In this document: positions 40,191-48,826 of the stretch, piece after piece
Position numbering within the stretch: position 1 is the first letter of the stretch
Layout: the number at the start of each line of letters is the position of its first letter
Origin: Streptomyces rishiriensis
Lineage (GTDB): Bacteria; Actinomycetota; Actinomycetes; Streptomycetales; Streptomycetaceae
Length of the DNA stretch: 64,000 bases
NCBI RefSeq assembly: GCF_030815485.1
Contig: NZ_JAUSWV010000002.1
Coordinates: 4,712,001 to 4,776,000, forward strand
Reading direction: 5' to 3'
Position numbers and translations under genes: made by a program
The notes under the pieces: generated by a model
Told to the model about the DNA's origin: nothing
What the model saw: the letters and a program-made list of their open reading frames with translations, nothing else
Database searches by the model: none

Positions 40191-42632
40191 ATGGGCGGCG
40201 TGATGCGGCGGTACGGGCTGCGGTTCGGACTGCTGGGCACACCGGTCCTGTTCGCGGTCGACACGTCGGACGCCGAATGCGAGGCGGGCGTCCCTCCCTA
40301 CGACACGGTCCGCAGCCCGAAGGTACGTGCCCTGCTGACGTCCCTGCTCCTCGACGCCGGCCGGATCGTTCCCGTCGAGTCGCTCAAGGAGGCGCTCTGG
40401 GGCGGCGCGCCGCCGACGTCCGCGCAGGCCTCGTTGCACAACCACGTCACCCGGCTGCGCCGGCTGCTCGACGACCCCGAGCGGCTGCGTGCGATAGCAC
40501 CGGGCTATCGGCTCAGAGTCGAACGCGGTGAGCTGGACGTCCATGTGTTCGAGCGACATGTCGCCGCGGCACGTGCCGCGCACGCCGCCGGGAACTGGGA
40601 ACGCGTCGCGCGCGAGTGCGCGGCGGCACTCGCACTGTGGCGAGGCACCCCGCTGAGCGGACTCCCGGCCGAGGTCGGCGGCTACGCCTTCGTGCGACGC
40701 CTGCGGGAGGCCCGGCTGCTCCTGCTCGAGTGGCGCCACGACGCCGAACTCGGTCTCGGCGGCGACCGGTTCGAGCGCCTCGTCCCGGAGCTGACGGCCC
40801 TGGTCGCCGAACATCCACTGCGCGAGGCCTACCACCGCCAGCTGATGATCGCCCTGCACCGCACCGGTCGACAGGCCGAGGCCCTCGCCGTCCACCGCGA
40901 CCTGCGCGCCCGCCTCGTCGAGGAACTCGGCATCGAACCAGGCCCGGCGATACGCGACGCCCACGTGCAGATACTGGCTCCCACGCCCGTCGATTCCCCG
41001 ACTCTGACGCCGACCTCAACTCCGACTCCGGCTTCACCTGCACCTTCACCTTCGCCCCCGGCTTCACCTGCACCTTCGGCTTCGGCTGCACCTGCACCTT
41101 CGGCTTCGGCTGCACCTTCACCTTCGGCTTCGGGATTGAACCCGGCTTCGACTTCGACTGCGACTCCGGTTTCCGCGCAGGCTCCGACTCCGTCTCAGAC
41201 TCCCATTCAGGCGTCGGCGTCGGCCTCGGCTCCCATCCCGGCCGCCGATACCGAACCCGATCCCGATCCCGAACGCAGTCCCCAGCCAGAGCGACCACCG
41301 TCGGCCACGCCCGGTCCCGTCGGACCGCTCACCCGGCCCGCGCAACTCCCCCCGGCACCGGCTCACTTCACGGGCCGCGTCGAGACCCGGCGCCTCCTCC
41401 ACCGCACCCTTGCGGGCGCAAAGCCGGTCGTCGTTCTCAGCGGTATGGCCGGCGTAGGCAAGAGCGCGCTGGCGTTGCGCGTGGCACACGCTCTGAAGGA
41501 ACGTTTCTCCAGCGGGCAGCTGTACCTGCACCTGCACGGCGCCACCCCAGGCATGACCCCCCTCACCGCGGCCCAGGCGCTCACCGCCCTGCTGCGCGAT
41601 CTCGGTATGGGACCCCGGCGTATACCCGAACACCCGGACGCCGCATCCGCGTTGTTGCGAACCCTGCTCGCGCCGACCCGCACGCTCGTCGTGCTGGACG
41701 ACGTCGCGACCGCCTCGCAGGTCCGCCCGCTGCTGCCGGCGGGCCCCGGCTGCGCGGTGATCGTCACCAGTCGCTCGCCGCTCACCACGCTCGACGGCGC
41801 CCAACGCTTCCCGCTCGGACCGCTGTCCGGCGAGGACAGCGCGGCCCTGTTGCGCGCGGCCTCCGGCCCGGGCGAGGGGCGTGCCGGTCTGGACGCGGCC
41901 CACCCGCTCGTCGACCTCACCGGCCGCCTCCCGCTCGCGCTGCGCGTCGTCGCCGCTCGACTCGCCGCGCGCAGCGCCCTCACCCCGGACGGGCTGGCCG
42001 ATCAACTGGCGGACGCCGAAAATAGGTTGGCCCATCTGGAGTACGACGATCTCAGCGTCCGCCGCTCTCTTGCCGTCGCCCACGACGCGCTCGCCGCTTC
42101 CGGACGTCAGACCGACCGGGACGCGGCCCTCGCCCTGCGCCGCATCGGCGCGCAGGACCTGCCCGCCTATGGCATCCCGCTCCTGGCCCGACTCACGGGC
42201 ACCGACGAGCCGCGCGCCGAAGCAGCCCTGAACCGACTCGTCGACGTGGCGCTCCTCGAGGAGCACACTTACGGCCGTTACACCCCGCACGACCTGGTAC
42301 GGGACTTCGCCCGCGAACTCGCGAAGGCCGACGGGACGGTGGCCGACGAGGCGAAGGTCGACGGAGCCAACGCCGGCGGAGCGCACGTCGACGGAGCCAA
42401 CGCCGGCGGAGCGCACGTCGACGGAGCAAAGGTCGACGGAGCAAAGGTCGACGGAGGGAACGTCGACGGCGTGAACGCCGACGGAGGTGGCCGACCGGAG
42501 CCGGCCGACCACCCACCAGCCACTCGCCCGGAGCCGGTCACTCGCCCGGAGCCGGTCACTCGCCTGGAGCCGGTCACTCGGCCGAGCTCTGTCACTTCGC
42601 GTCGGCGTAGCACTCCACCACCGCCGTGGTGA
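40191..42632 (+). CDS. AfsR/SARP-type regulator with NB-ARC ATPase domain, truncated C-terminus
   Basis: 813 aa; start uncertain (ATG 40191, GTG 40200 or ATG 40203). Residues ~5-105: OmpR-like winged helix (SLHNHVTRLRRLLDD). ~110-255: BTAD domain ending RLVEELGIEPGPAIR. ~260-385: a Ser/Pro/Ala/Thr low-complexity linker. ~390-720: NB-ARC domain with GMAGVGKSALALRVA (P-loop, ~418), LVVLDDV (Walker B), GLPLAL-like GRLPLALRVVA and a winged helix ending YTPHDLVRDFA. The TPR sensor domain typical of AfsR is absent. Instead the last ~100 residues are repeats (VDGANAGGAH, RPEPVT). The gene end overlaps the convergent polymerase gene by 41 bp. Confidence 0.85.
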   Translation: MGGVMRRYGLRFGLLGTPVLFAVDTSDAECEAGVPPYDTVRSPKVRALLTSLLLDAGRIVPVESLKEALWGGAPPTSAQASLHNHVTRLRRLLDDPERLRAIAPGYRLRVERGELDVHVFERHVAAARAAHAAGNWERVARECAAALALWRGTPLSGLPAEVGGYAFVRRLREARLLLLEWRHDAELGLGGDRFERLVPELTALVAEHPLREAYHRQLMIALHRTGRQAEALAVHRDLRARLVEELGIEPGPAIRDAHVQILAPTPVDSPTLTPTSTPTPASPAPSPSPPASPAPSASAAPAPSASAAPSPSASGLNPASTSTATPVSAQAPTPSQTPIQASASASAPIPAADTEPDPDPERSPQPERPPSATPGPVGPLTRPAQLPPAPAHFTGRVETRRLLHRTLAGAKPVVVLSGMAGVGKSALALRVAHALKERFSSGQLYLHLHGATPGMTPLTAAQALTALLRDLGMGPRRIPEHPDAASALLRTLLAPTRTLVVLDDVATASQVRPLLPAGPGCAVIVTSRSPLTTLDGAQRFPLGPLSGEDSAALLRAASGPGEGRAGLDAAHPLVDLTGRLPLALRVVAARLAARSALTPDGLADQLADAENRLAHLEYDDLSVRRSLAVAHDALAASGRQTDRDAALALRRIGAQDLPAYGIPLLARLTGTDEPRAEAALNRLVDVALLEEHTYGRYTPHDLVRDFARELAKADGTVADEAKVDGANAGGAHVDGANAGGAHVDGAKVDGAKVDGGNVDGVNADGGGRPEPADHPPATRPEPVTRPEPVTRLEPVTRPSSVTSRRRSTPPPPW
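42361..42580. repeat. In-frame 30-, 15- and 18-bp tandem repeats at the 3' end of the AfsR-type gene
   Basis: Two exact 30-bp units (42361-42390, 42391-42420), three 15-bp units of ACGGAGCAAAGGTCG type (42421-42465), then 18-bp units CACTCGCCCGGAGCCGGT (42521-42574, three copies, one base changed in the third). All unit lengths are multiples of three and the frame stays open through them. Confidence 0.9.
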
Positions 42633-44394
42633 ACGGGAAGCGCACCGGTGTCTCCCCGAACGTCAGCCGCCCGGCCAGGCCGGACGCCTCCCGGATGGCG
42701 GCCACGACCGTCTCGGCCTCCTCCAGCGGACAGTGCACGATCACCTCGTCGTGCTGGAAGAAGACAAGCTCGGCCGCCATTCCGGCGCAGGTGCGCCGTA
42801 GTGCGGCGAGCAGCAGCAGCGCCCAGTCGGCGGCGCTGCCCTGGACGACGAAGTTGCGGGCGAACCGGCCACGCGCGCGTGCGTTGCTCGAGGCGTACCC
42901 CGGCACCCACTGCCGGTCGCCAAACGGATCGTCGTCCCCACCAGAGCCACCAGAGCCACCAGAGCCACCAGGGCTGCCAGAGCCGCCAGAGCCGTCAGAG
43001 CCGCCAGGATCGCCCGGGTTGCCGCGACCGCCGAGGCCGGCGGAGTCCATGGGAATGCCGGCCTCCTCCGTACCCTCGTCCCGGGCCCCGGTCGCCGGTG
43101 GGCAGGTCCGGCCGAGCCAGGTCCGCACGAGCCGCCCCTCCTCGCCGGCCTTGGCCGCCTCGTCGACGTACGCCACCGCGCGCGGGAAGCGGCGGCGGAG
43201 CGCGGCGAGGTTCTTCAGGCCGTCACCGGAGGTCTGCCCGTAGACCGCGCCGAGCACGGCGAGTTTCGCCTGGGCGCGGTCGCCGGAGAAGGCGCGGTCG
43301 GAGACGGACTGGTAGAGGTCGGTCTCCCGGCCGGCGACCTCCATCAGCCCGGGGTCGCGTGAGATCGCCGCCAGTACGCGCGGCTCCATCTGGTCGGCGT
43401 CGGCGACGACGAGCCGCCAGCCCGGGTCGGCGACCACGGCCCGCCGGATGACCTTGGGGATCTGGAGGGCGCCCCCGCCGTTGGTCACCCAGCGCCCGGT
43501 GACCGTGCCGTGGGCGAGGAACTCCGGCCGGAACCGGCCGTCCCGCACCCAGTCCTGGAGCCAGGACCACCCATGGGCCACCCAGACGCGGTACAGCTTC
43601 TTGTACTCGATCAGCGGCTTCACGGCCGGGTGGTCGAGGGACTCGATCTCCCAGCGCCGGGTGGACTTGATCCGGATGCCGGCCTGCGCGAAGGCCTTGA
43701 CCACGTCCGCGGGCAGGTCGGGGCGGACCCGGCGCCCGAACGCGGCAGACACCTCCTCGGCCAGCTCTGCCAGCCGCCGGGGCTCGCCCCCGCCCGCGTA
43801 CCGCTCGCCGAGCAGGTCGTGCAGTACCGCGCGGTGCACCTCCGCGCTCCAGGGCAGCCCGGCCCGGTTCATCTCGGCGGCCACCAGCATCCCCGCCGAC
43901 TCGGCCGCCGTCAGCAGCCGCATCCGCGTGGGGTGCTCGGCCAGCTCGTGCCGCCGCTGCTGATCGGCATAGACGGCGAGGAGGTCGGCGAGGGGCAGCC
44001 GCACGGCGGTGTCCTGCGCCTCGAACAGCGAGGACTGCGCGCCGGGCACTGCGGAGCGCTGCGGCGGGTCGGGCGGTACGGGGCCGCCGCGCAGCCGGGC
44101 CAGCGCGGCCGCCGCCGACCGGGGCTCACCCGAGCGCCCCTCGTGGCCCAGGAGGAGGCTCTCGGCGTCCTCGACGTCGTAACACCGCTCCACCCGCACC
44201 CCCGAGGCGAGCAGACGCGGATACACCTCGGCCGTGGAACGCCAGACCCAGCGGGCGACGTCGGGCCGCTCGCGCACGGCCCGCGCGAGGTCCGCCTCCC
44301 GTAGCACCGGACCGGTGGGCAACCCGTCGGGACCGAGGGGGGCGACTTCCACGCCACCGTCCTCGGCCGGAGCGAGTGCCCACCGGTCGGCCAT
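42592..44394 (-). CDS. DNA polymerase I-like protein (bifunctional 3'-5' exonuclease/polymerase annotation class) with Gly/Ser insertion
   Basis: 600 aa. Family A polymerase: GTVTGRWVTNGGGALQIPKV, motif A VVADADQMEPRVLAAIS, the O-helix region RAQAKLAVLGAVYGQTSGDG, and motif C FFQHDEVIVHC. The N-terminal ~200 residues are degenerate relative to the exonuclease domain and no 5'-nuclease is present. At residues ~458-486, between O-helix and motif C, is a Gly/Ser/Asp-rich insertion encoded by a 9-bp repeat, followed by DDDPFGDRQWVPGYASSNARARG. Shorter than PolA (~900 aa); probably a paralogue used in repair. I recall SCO3434 as its S. coelicolor counterpart. Confidence 0.88.
   Translation of the reverse strand: MADRWALAPAEDGGVEVAPLGPDGLPTGPVLREADLARAVRERPDVARWVWRSTAEVYPRLLASGVRVERCYDVEDAESLLLGHEGRSGEPRSAAAALARLRGGPVPPDPPQRSAVPGAQSSLFEAQDTAVRLPLADLLAVYADQQRRHELAEHPTRMRLLTAAESAGMLVAAEMNRAGLPWSAEVHRAVLHDLLGERYAGGGEPRRLAELAEEVSAAFGRRVRPDLPADVVKAFAQAGIRIKSTRRWEIESLDHPAVKPLIEYKKLYRVWVAHGWSWLQDWVRDGRFRPEFLAHGTVTGRWVTNGGGALQIPKVIRRAVVADPGWRLVVADADQMEPRVLAAISRDPGLMEVAGRETDLYQSVSDRAFSGDRAQAKLAVLGAVYGQTSGDGLKNLAALRRRFPRAVAYVDEAAKAGEEGRLVRTWLGRTCPPATGARDEGTEEAGIPMDSAGLGGRGNPGDPGGSDGSGGSGSPGGSGGSGGSGGDDDPFGDRQWVPGYASSNARARGRFARNFVVQGSAADWALLLLAALRRTCAGMAAELVFFQHDEVIVHCPLEEAETVVAAIREASGLAGRLTFGETPVRFPFTTAVVECYADAK
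42939..43010. repeat. 9-bp in-frame repeat inside the polymerase gene
   Basis: Units of CCACCAGAG and variants (CCGCCAGAG, CCGTCAGAG) repeat about eight times. On the coding strand they encode Gly-Gly-Ser-type tripeptides. Confidence 0.85.
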
Positions 44395-44481
44395 GCTGCG
44401 AGTGTGGCAGCAGGGTCTGACAACGGCCGCTGCCGGCCACTCCCGCTCCCCTGCTCCTGCCGCCTGCTTCCGCTGCTCCTG

Positions 44482-45258
44482 CTACGCCTGTCCCCCCTCC
44501 TGCTCCTGTCCCCGCTCCTGGCTCTGCTCCTGCTCCTGTGTCGTCGAGATCGCGGCCAGGGTTTTCGCGACGTACCGTTCGGTGCCGGGTTTGTCGATGC
44601 CGAGGCCGCTGAGGAGGCCCTCGCCGTTCTCGTACTCCAGCAGGGCCAGCAGGATGTGCTCGGTGCCGACGTAGTTGTGGCCGAGGCGGAGCGCCTCGCG
44701 GAAGGTGAGCTCCAGGACCTTCTTGGCGTCCGGGCCGTAGGGGACCAGCTCGGGCACCTCGTCCGCGGCCGGCGGGAGCGCGGCGGTCGCGGCCTCACGG
44801 ACCGCCTCCAGGGAGACGCCCTGCTCGGCGATCGCCTTCGCCGCGAAGGCCTCCGGCTCGGCGAGCAGGCCGAGGACGAGGTGCGCGGGCAGCCCCTCGG
44901 CGTTGCCGGCGGTCTTGGACGCGTTGTGCGCGGCCATGACCACGTTCCGCGCGCGGGGGGTGTAGCGGGCGAAGCCCTGGCTCGCGTCGAGGCCGGCCGA
45001 CTCCTTCGGCACGAACCGCTTCTGGGCGGCCTGCCGGGTGACGCCCATGCTCCGGCCGATGTCGGTCCAGGAGGCGCCCGAGCGGCGGGCCTGGTCGACG
45101 AAGTGGCCGATCAGATGGTCCGCCACGTCGCCCAGGTGGTCGGCGGCGATGACGGCGTCCTGAAGCTGGTCGAGCGGCTCGTTGTGGACCTTCTTGATGG
45201 CGTCGATGAGGTCGTCGAGACGGACGGACGAGGTGGTGCCGGGTCGTGGAGACGTCAT
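44482..45258 (-). CDS. Double ClpN-domain protein with N-terminal helix-turn-helix
   Basis: 258 aa. Residues ~1-85 resemble a small DNA-binding domain with SWTDIGRSMGVTRQAAQKRF as helix-turn-helix. Two Clp N-terminal repeats follow: RYTPRARNVVMAAHNASKTA...LPAHLVLGLLAE (~98-135) and LELTFREALRLGHNYVGTEHILLALLEYE (~175-203). No AAA+ ATPase domain follows; the tail is Gln/Glu-rich. ClpN domains recognise substrates or adaptors of Clp chaperones, so this may be a regulator sensing protein damage. The first base of the ATG is close behind a -35/-10 promoter, implying a leaderless mRNA; paired operators cover that promoter. Confidence 0.85.
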   Translation of the reverse strand: MTSPRPGTTSSVRLDDLIDAIKKVHNEPLDQLQDAVIAADHLGDVADHLIGHFVDQARRSGASWTDIGRSMGVTRQAAQKRFVPKESAGLDASQGFARYTPRARNVVMAAHNASKTAGNAEGLPAHLVLGLLAEPEAFAAKAIAEQGVSLEAVREAATAALPPAADEVPELVPYGPDAKKVLELTFREALRLGHNYVGTEHILLALLEYENGEGLLSGLGIDKPGTERYVAKTLAAISTTQEQEQSQERGQEQEGGQA

Positions 45259-45259
45259 G

Positions 45260-45309
45260 TGTCAACCGTAGGTTGACAGTAGCGGAGTGTCAACCCAAGG
45301 TTGTCACTC
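45260..45309 (-). promoter_or_regulatory. Leaderless promoter with two inverted-repeat operators
   Basis: On the minus strand, TTGACA, a 17-bp spacer and TACGGT are followed by six bases and the ATG of the ClpN gene, i.e. a near-consensus promoter for a leaderless transcript. Operator 1: TGTCAACC-GTA-GGTTGACA (45260-45278). Operator 2: GAGTGTCAACC-CAA-GGTTGTCACTC (45285-45309, one mismatch). Centres are 28 bp apart and the inverted repeats contain the -10 and -35 elements. The divergent DUF2786 gene begins 41 bp beyond and may share the control. Confidence 0.8.
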
Positions 45310-45349
45310 CCGTGGAATGCGCTGCCGCGCCCCGTGACACGATCGACCG

Positions 45350-46555
45350 GTGAGCAGCACCGACCACACCGCCCCTGGTGACGACCGCCCTGGCGACTCC
45401 TCCGGTCAGTCGTCCGGCCAGTCGTCCGGCGAGCCGTCGGGCACCGTCGAACGTGCCTTCCGGGCCGCCCTCTACGACACCGCCGACGCCGCCCTCGACA
45501 CCGGCGCCTCGCTCCTCGCCGCCGACCGCGCGGCGGACGCCGAACTGGCCCGGCGGGGCGCCGATTTCGTGGCGACGGCCTGGCGTCGTGGCTGGCAGCC
45601 CGCCGACCTCGTACGGCTCGTGCGGCGCGAGCTGGACGACGTCCATGTGGGTTTGGTGTCGCAGTTGATCCTGACGCAGGCGCGGGACGACCGGGCGCGC
45701 GGGCGACGCTGGGCGGCCCAGCTGGCGGAGCTGTCCGCCGAGACTCCGCCCGCGCCCGTCACCGACCGTTTCTCGCACGCCACCACGGTCCTGGAGCTCT
45801 ACCGCCTGCTGCTGCGCCTGCCCGCCCTCGAACCTCTCGAGGAACGCGAACCGCACCGGCAGTCCAGCCCGGGCTCGCACTCGCGCATGCTCACCCGCAT
45901 CCGCGCGCTGCTCGCCAAGGCCGAGGCGACCGGGTATCCGCAGGAGGCGGAGGCGCTCACCGCGAAGGCGCAGGAGCTGATGGCCCGGCACAGCGTCGAC
46001 GAGGCGCTGCTCGACGCCCAGGCCACGGCCCCGGACGCGCCGGGCGCCTGCCGGATCGGCGTCGAGCCGCCGTACGAACAGGCGAAGGCGGTGCTGCTGA
46101 ACGCGGTCGCCGACGCCAACCACTGCCGGGCGGTGTGGAACGAACCCTTCGGCTTCTCCACTGTCGTCGGCTTCGAGGCCGACCTGGAGTCGGTGGAACT
46201 GCTCTACACCTCGCTGCTGGTGCAGGCGCAGTCGGCGATGGCCAGGGCGGAGGCGGCCCAGCGGGCCGGCGGCCGAAAGCGGACCAAGACCTTCCGGCAG
46301 TCCTTCCTCGCCGCCTACGCCCACCGCATCGGCACCCGTCTGGGCGAGGTCACCGCCGCCGCCGAGACCCAGGTGAACGACGAACTGCTGCCGGTCCTCG
46401 CCTCCCGCGAGGTCGCGGTCACTGCCGCGACGGACCGGATGTTCCCGGCAACGGTCTCCACCCGCCTGCGGGGAGTCACCGACGAGGCGGGCTGGACCGA
46501 GGGCGCCGAAGCGGCGGACCGGGCCCGGATGCGATCCCGTCCACGGCTGCCGTGA
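45350..46555 (+). CDS. DUF2786-domain protein
   Basis: 401 aa, GTG start. After a Ser/Gly-rich leader, residues ~175-215 match DUF2786 (MLTRIRALLAKAEATGYPQE then AEALTAKAQELMARHSVDEA), a small helical domain found near zinc-peptidase-like proteins. The flanking regions are helical (SFLAAYAHRIGTRLGEVTAA). No HExxH motif is seen. It is divergent from the ClpN gene and close enough to share its operators. Confidence 0.85.
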   Translation: MSSTDHTAPGDDRPGDSSGQSSGQSSGEPSGTVERAFRAALYDTADAALDTGASLLAADRAADAELARRGADFVATAWRRGWQPADLVRLVRRELDDVHVGLVSQLILTQARDDRARGRRWAAQLAELSAETPPAPVTDRFSHATTVLELYRLLLRLPALEPLEEREPHRQSSPGSHSRMLTRIRALLAKAEATGYPQEAEALTAKAQELMARHSVDEALLDAQATAPDAPGACRIGVEPPYEQAKAVLLNAVADANHCRAVWNEPFGFSTVVGFEADLESVELLYTSLLVQAQSAMARAEAAQRAGGRKRTKTFRQSFLAAYAHRIGTRLGEVTAAAETQVNDELLPVLASREVAVTAATDRMFPATVSTRLRGVTDEAGWTEGAEAADRARMRSRPRLP

Positions 46556-46830
46556 CGCCCCGCCCCCCGCTGTCGTGACGCCCCGCCCGGGGATGTCCCG
46601 CCGCCACACGCGTGCGCCGGCGCACGCGCCGCGACCACCGCTCGCGGACCTGCACCACCGACCACGGAGCCGCGCGAGGCTGCCCGAGCGCGGGACATCA
46701 CCCCCCGCCCCTCCGCTGCCGTGACGCCAGCGCTGCCGGGACACCCGGCCCCGGCTCCCGTGACGCCCCGGCCCCGGCTCCCATGGCACCCCAGGTGGGG
46801 GCAGGCAGGGACAGGCAGGTGCCCGGTGGA

Positions 46831-47382
46831 TCAGTCGCCCGCCTGCTGGAAGGCGCTGACCGTCGCGTCCGGCACCTTGCCGCTCTTGAGGGCGACATCG
46901 CCGTACGACCAGGGGAAGCTCTGGTCGGCCGAGGCGCCCGGCAGGCCGTACTTCACCGTCTTGACGGCGAGGCTCTTGTCGCCGCCGTCCTCGCCGCGCA
47001 CGTAGGTGATCGTGAAGGTGGCGGTGCCCTGCGCCGGGAGGGTCAGCGCCTGAGCCTCGGCGGCCTCGTCCTTCGGCACGTCCGCGGAGCCGCCGTCGGA
47101 GGCGAGGGTGACGGTCGGGAAGCCGTTCAGGGTGCACTCCGCGCCCTTGTTGGTGAGCGTGACGGTGACGTTGCCGCTGTCGCCGGCGGCGGGAGCGGCG
47201 TTGACGGGGCCGACCTCCTGGCCGAGGTCGGCGGCGGCGCAGGTGCCGCCGGCGGAGCCGGAGCCGGTCGATTCGGAGGCCTTGCTCGCGTCGGTGTCGG
47301 ACGCGCTGTCGTCCCCGCCGCCGCAGGCGGTGAGGAGCAGGGCCGCGGCGAGGGCGGTGACGGTGAGGGGAACGGCGCGCAT
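46831..47382 (-). CDS. DUF4232-type secreted lipoprotein
   Basis: 183 aa. Lipobox LLTAC, a Ser/Gly/Asp-rich linker, then a beta-sandwich DUF4232 domain with NVTVTLTNKGAECTLNGFPT and ATFTITYVRGEDGGDK; two Cys (in GTCAAAD and AECTLNG) probably pair. Secreted, function unknown. The 275-bp gap downstream (46556-46830) has repeats of GTGACGCCCCGGCCCC type and no gene. Confidence 0.85.
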   Translation of the reverse strand: MRAVPLTVTALAAALLLTACGGGDDSASDTDASKASESTGSGSAGGTCAAADLGQEVGPVNAAPAAGDSGNVTVTLTNKGAECTLNGFPTVTLASDGGSADVPKDEAAEAQALTLPAQGTATFTITYVRGEDGGDKSLAVKTVKYGLPGASADQSFPWSYGDVALKSGKVPDATVSAFQQAGD

Positions 47383-47536
47383 GAGTGATCCCTAGGGTTT
47401 CGTGACGGTGCTCGAAGGATCATCACGCACGCGCGCGTGCATGTGTCGCGCGCCCCCGCTCTTGACCGCTTCGCGTCCAGGTCGCCCGGGCCGCTGGGGC
47501 CTCCGAAGTCTTCCTCCACCGAAGGGGACGGCCGGA

Positions 47537-48067
47537 CTACCCGAGGCCGGGCGTCGGCAGTCCCGACGGCCACTGGCCGTCCTCCGCCTTCGCGAAGGTC
47601 TCCTTGCCGACCGCACCGGACCAGGTGACCTTCAGGGACTTCGCGTCGGCGGAGTCGACCATGCCGGTCGTCCGGTCGTCCTTCCCGCTGGTGCACTTGA
47701 GGTGGATCATCTGCATGCCCGCCTCCTCGCCGGCGGTCCCGCTGCACACCGACCCGCCGGTCACGAAGAGGGCGGCCTGCTTCCCGGTGATGATCAGGGC
47801 GACTGCCTTGCCGTCCGTAGTGGCGAGCCAACTGCCCTCCAGCTCGCCGGAGGCCGAGACCGAGGCGGACGCGGAGCCCGTCGCGTCGCCGGTGCCGCCG
47901 GTGCCGCCGGTCGCCGTCGTGGGCGTCGCGGAGGAGCCGTCGTCGGACCCTCCGTCGTCACTGCACCCCGTCAGCACGAGTACGCCCGCCAGTGTGGCGG
48001 CCACGGCAACGGCCGTGGCGCGCACCGGCCGACGGGACGCGCCCCGCGTGAAGATCGCCGAAGTCAC
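47537..48067 (-). CDS. Small secreted lipoprotein
   Basis: 176 aa from the GTG at 48067 (GGGAG six bases before). Lipobox VLTGC, then a Gly/Thr/Ser-rich linker and a ~95-residue beta domain, LEGSWLATTDGKAVALIITG, with two Cys (GSVCSG, LKCTSG) likely disulfide-bonded. No known family beyond Streptomyces lipoproteins. Tandem with the DUF4232 gene on the same strand, 154 bp apart. Confidence 0.82.
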   Translation of the reverse strand: MTSAIFTRGASRRPVRATAVAVAATLAGVLVLTGCSDDGGSDDGSSATPTTATGGTGGTGDATGSASASVSASGELEGSWLATTDGKAVALIITGKQAALFVTGGSVCSGTAGEEAGMQMIHLKCTSGKDDRTTGMVDSADAKSLKVTWSGAVGKETFAKAEDGQWPSGLPTPGLG

Positions 48068-48212
48068 TGCAAGCTCCCAAGCTGTAGCCGGCCGACCGGG
48101 TCGACCGCACGGACCGTGGGCCGCACGGACCGTGAGGCCGTACGGACCGGTAGGTAGGGACCGCAGCAAGCTACCAGCAAGGCCCGGCAGAGCACCGGGG
48201 GCGGCCCGTGAC

Positions 48213-48518
48213 CTACCAGGACGACTTCCGGACCCCGGGCAGATACCCCGCGTGGGCCTGCGCCCGCAGACCCACGCGGGACAGTCCGAACGTACGGAAG
48301 TACCCGCGCGGGCGCCCGTCAACCTGGTCCCGGTTGCGTACCCGCGTCGCGCTGGCGTCCCGCGGCTGGGCGCGCAACTCCTGCCGGGCGGCCTCCCGTT
48401 CGACCTCCGTCGAGGACGGCCGCCGGATGGTCTCCTTGAGCGCGGCCCGCCGTGCCGCGTACCGCGCGACGGTCTCCTGCCGCTTGCCGTTCTTCGCGAT
48501 CTTGCTCTTCTTCGCCAT
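48213..48518 (-). CDS. rpsN: 30S ribosomal protein S14, zinc-free paralogue
   Basis: 101 aa, MAKKSKIAKNGKRQETVARY to HAGYLPGVRKSSW. It lacks the CxxC pairs of the zinc-binding S14, so it is the C-minus form made under zinc starvation to release zinc held in ribosomes. The ATG overlaps the rpmB stop by four bases (ATGA). Confidence 0.95.
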   Translation of the reverse strand: MAKKSKIAKNGKRQETVARYAARRAALKETIRRPSSTEVEREAARQELRAQPRDASATRVRNRDQVDGRPRGYFRTFGLSRVGLRAQAHAGYLPGVRKSSW

Positions 48519-48754
48519 CAGATCCGCACCCCCCGCGCGCGGATGCGTGCCACGGCCGCTTCCACGCCGATCGTGTCGACGGTCTTGATGCCCTTGGTGC
48601 TCAGCCGCAGCCGTACCCGGCGGCTCTCGCTCGGCAACCAGTAGCGCCTGGACTGGATGTTCGGGTCGAAGCGGCGCGAAGTGCGCCGGTGGGAGTGGGA
48701 GATGCGACGGCCGAAGCCCGGCCGGGCGCCGGTCAGCATGCAGTGGGCGGACAC
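48518..48754 (-). CDS. rpmB: 50S ribosomal protein L28, zinc-free paralogue
   Basis: 78 aa from the GTG at 48754, with GGAGAGG nine bases upstream. SAHCMLTGARPGFGRRISHS and RRFDPNIQSRRYWLPSESRR are typical L28. Only one Cys remains, so the zinc ribbon is absent. First gene of the minus-strand arm of the Zur-type block. Confidence 0.95.
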   Translation of the reverse strand: MSAHCMLTGARPGFGRRISHSHRRTSRRFDPNIQSRRYWLPSESRRVRLRLSTKGIKTVDTIGVEAAVARIRARGVRI

Positions 48755-48798
48755 GGGTGACGTACCTCTCCTCGTCGGTTCCAGGACCATGATGCTAA

Positions 48799-48813
48799 TG
48801 GAATTCATTTTCA
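48799..48813. promoter_or_regulatory. Zur box
   Basis: Read on the minus strand it is TGAAAATGAATTCCA, a 15-bp match to the Streptomyces Zur consensus TGAAAATGATTTTCA in all but three positions. It sits between the divergent rpmB-rpsN and rpmG-rpmE2 arms, 14 bp before the rpmG start, where zinc-bound Zur would block both. Confidence 0.85.
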
Positions 48814-48826
48814 GTAAGGTATCAGC

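Noticed and set aside
45256..45309. HspR (HAIR) or CIRCE heat-shock operator
   Set aside because: The inverted repeats are GTCAACC-based with 3-bp spacers and do not match either consensus.
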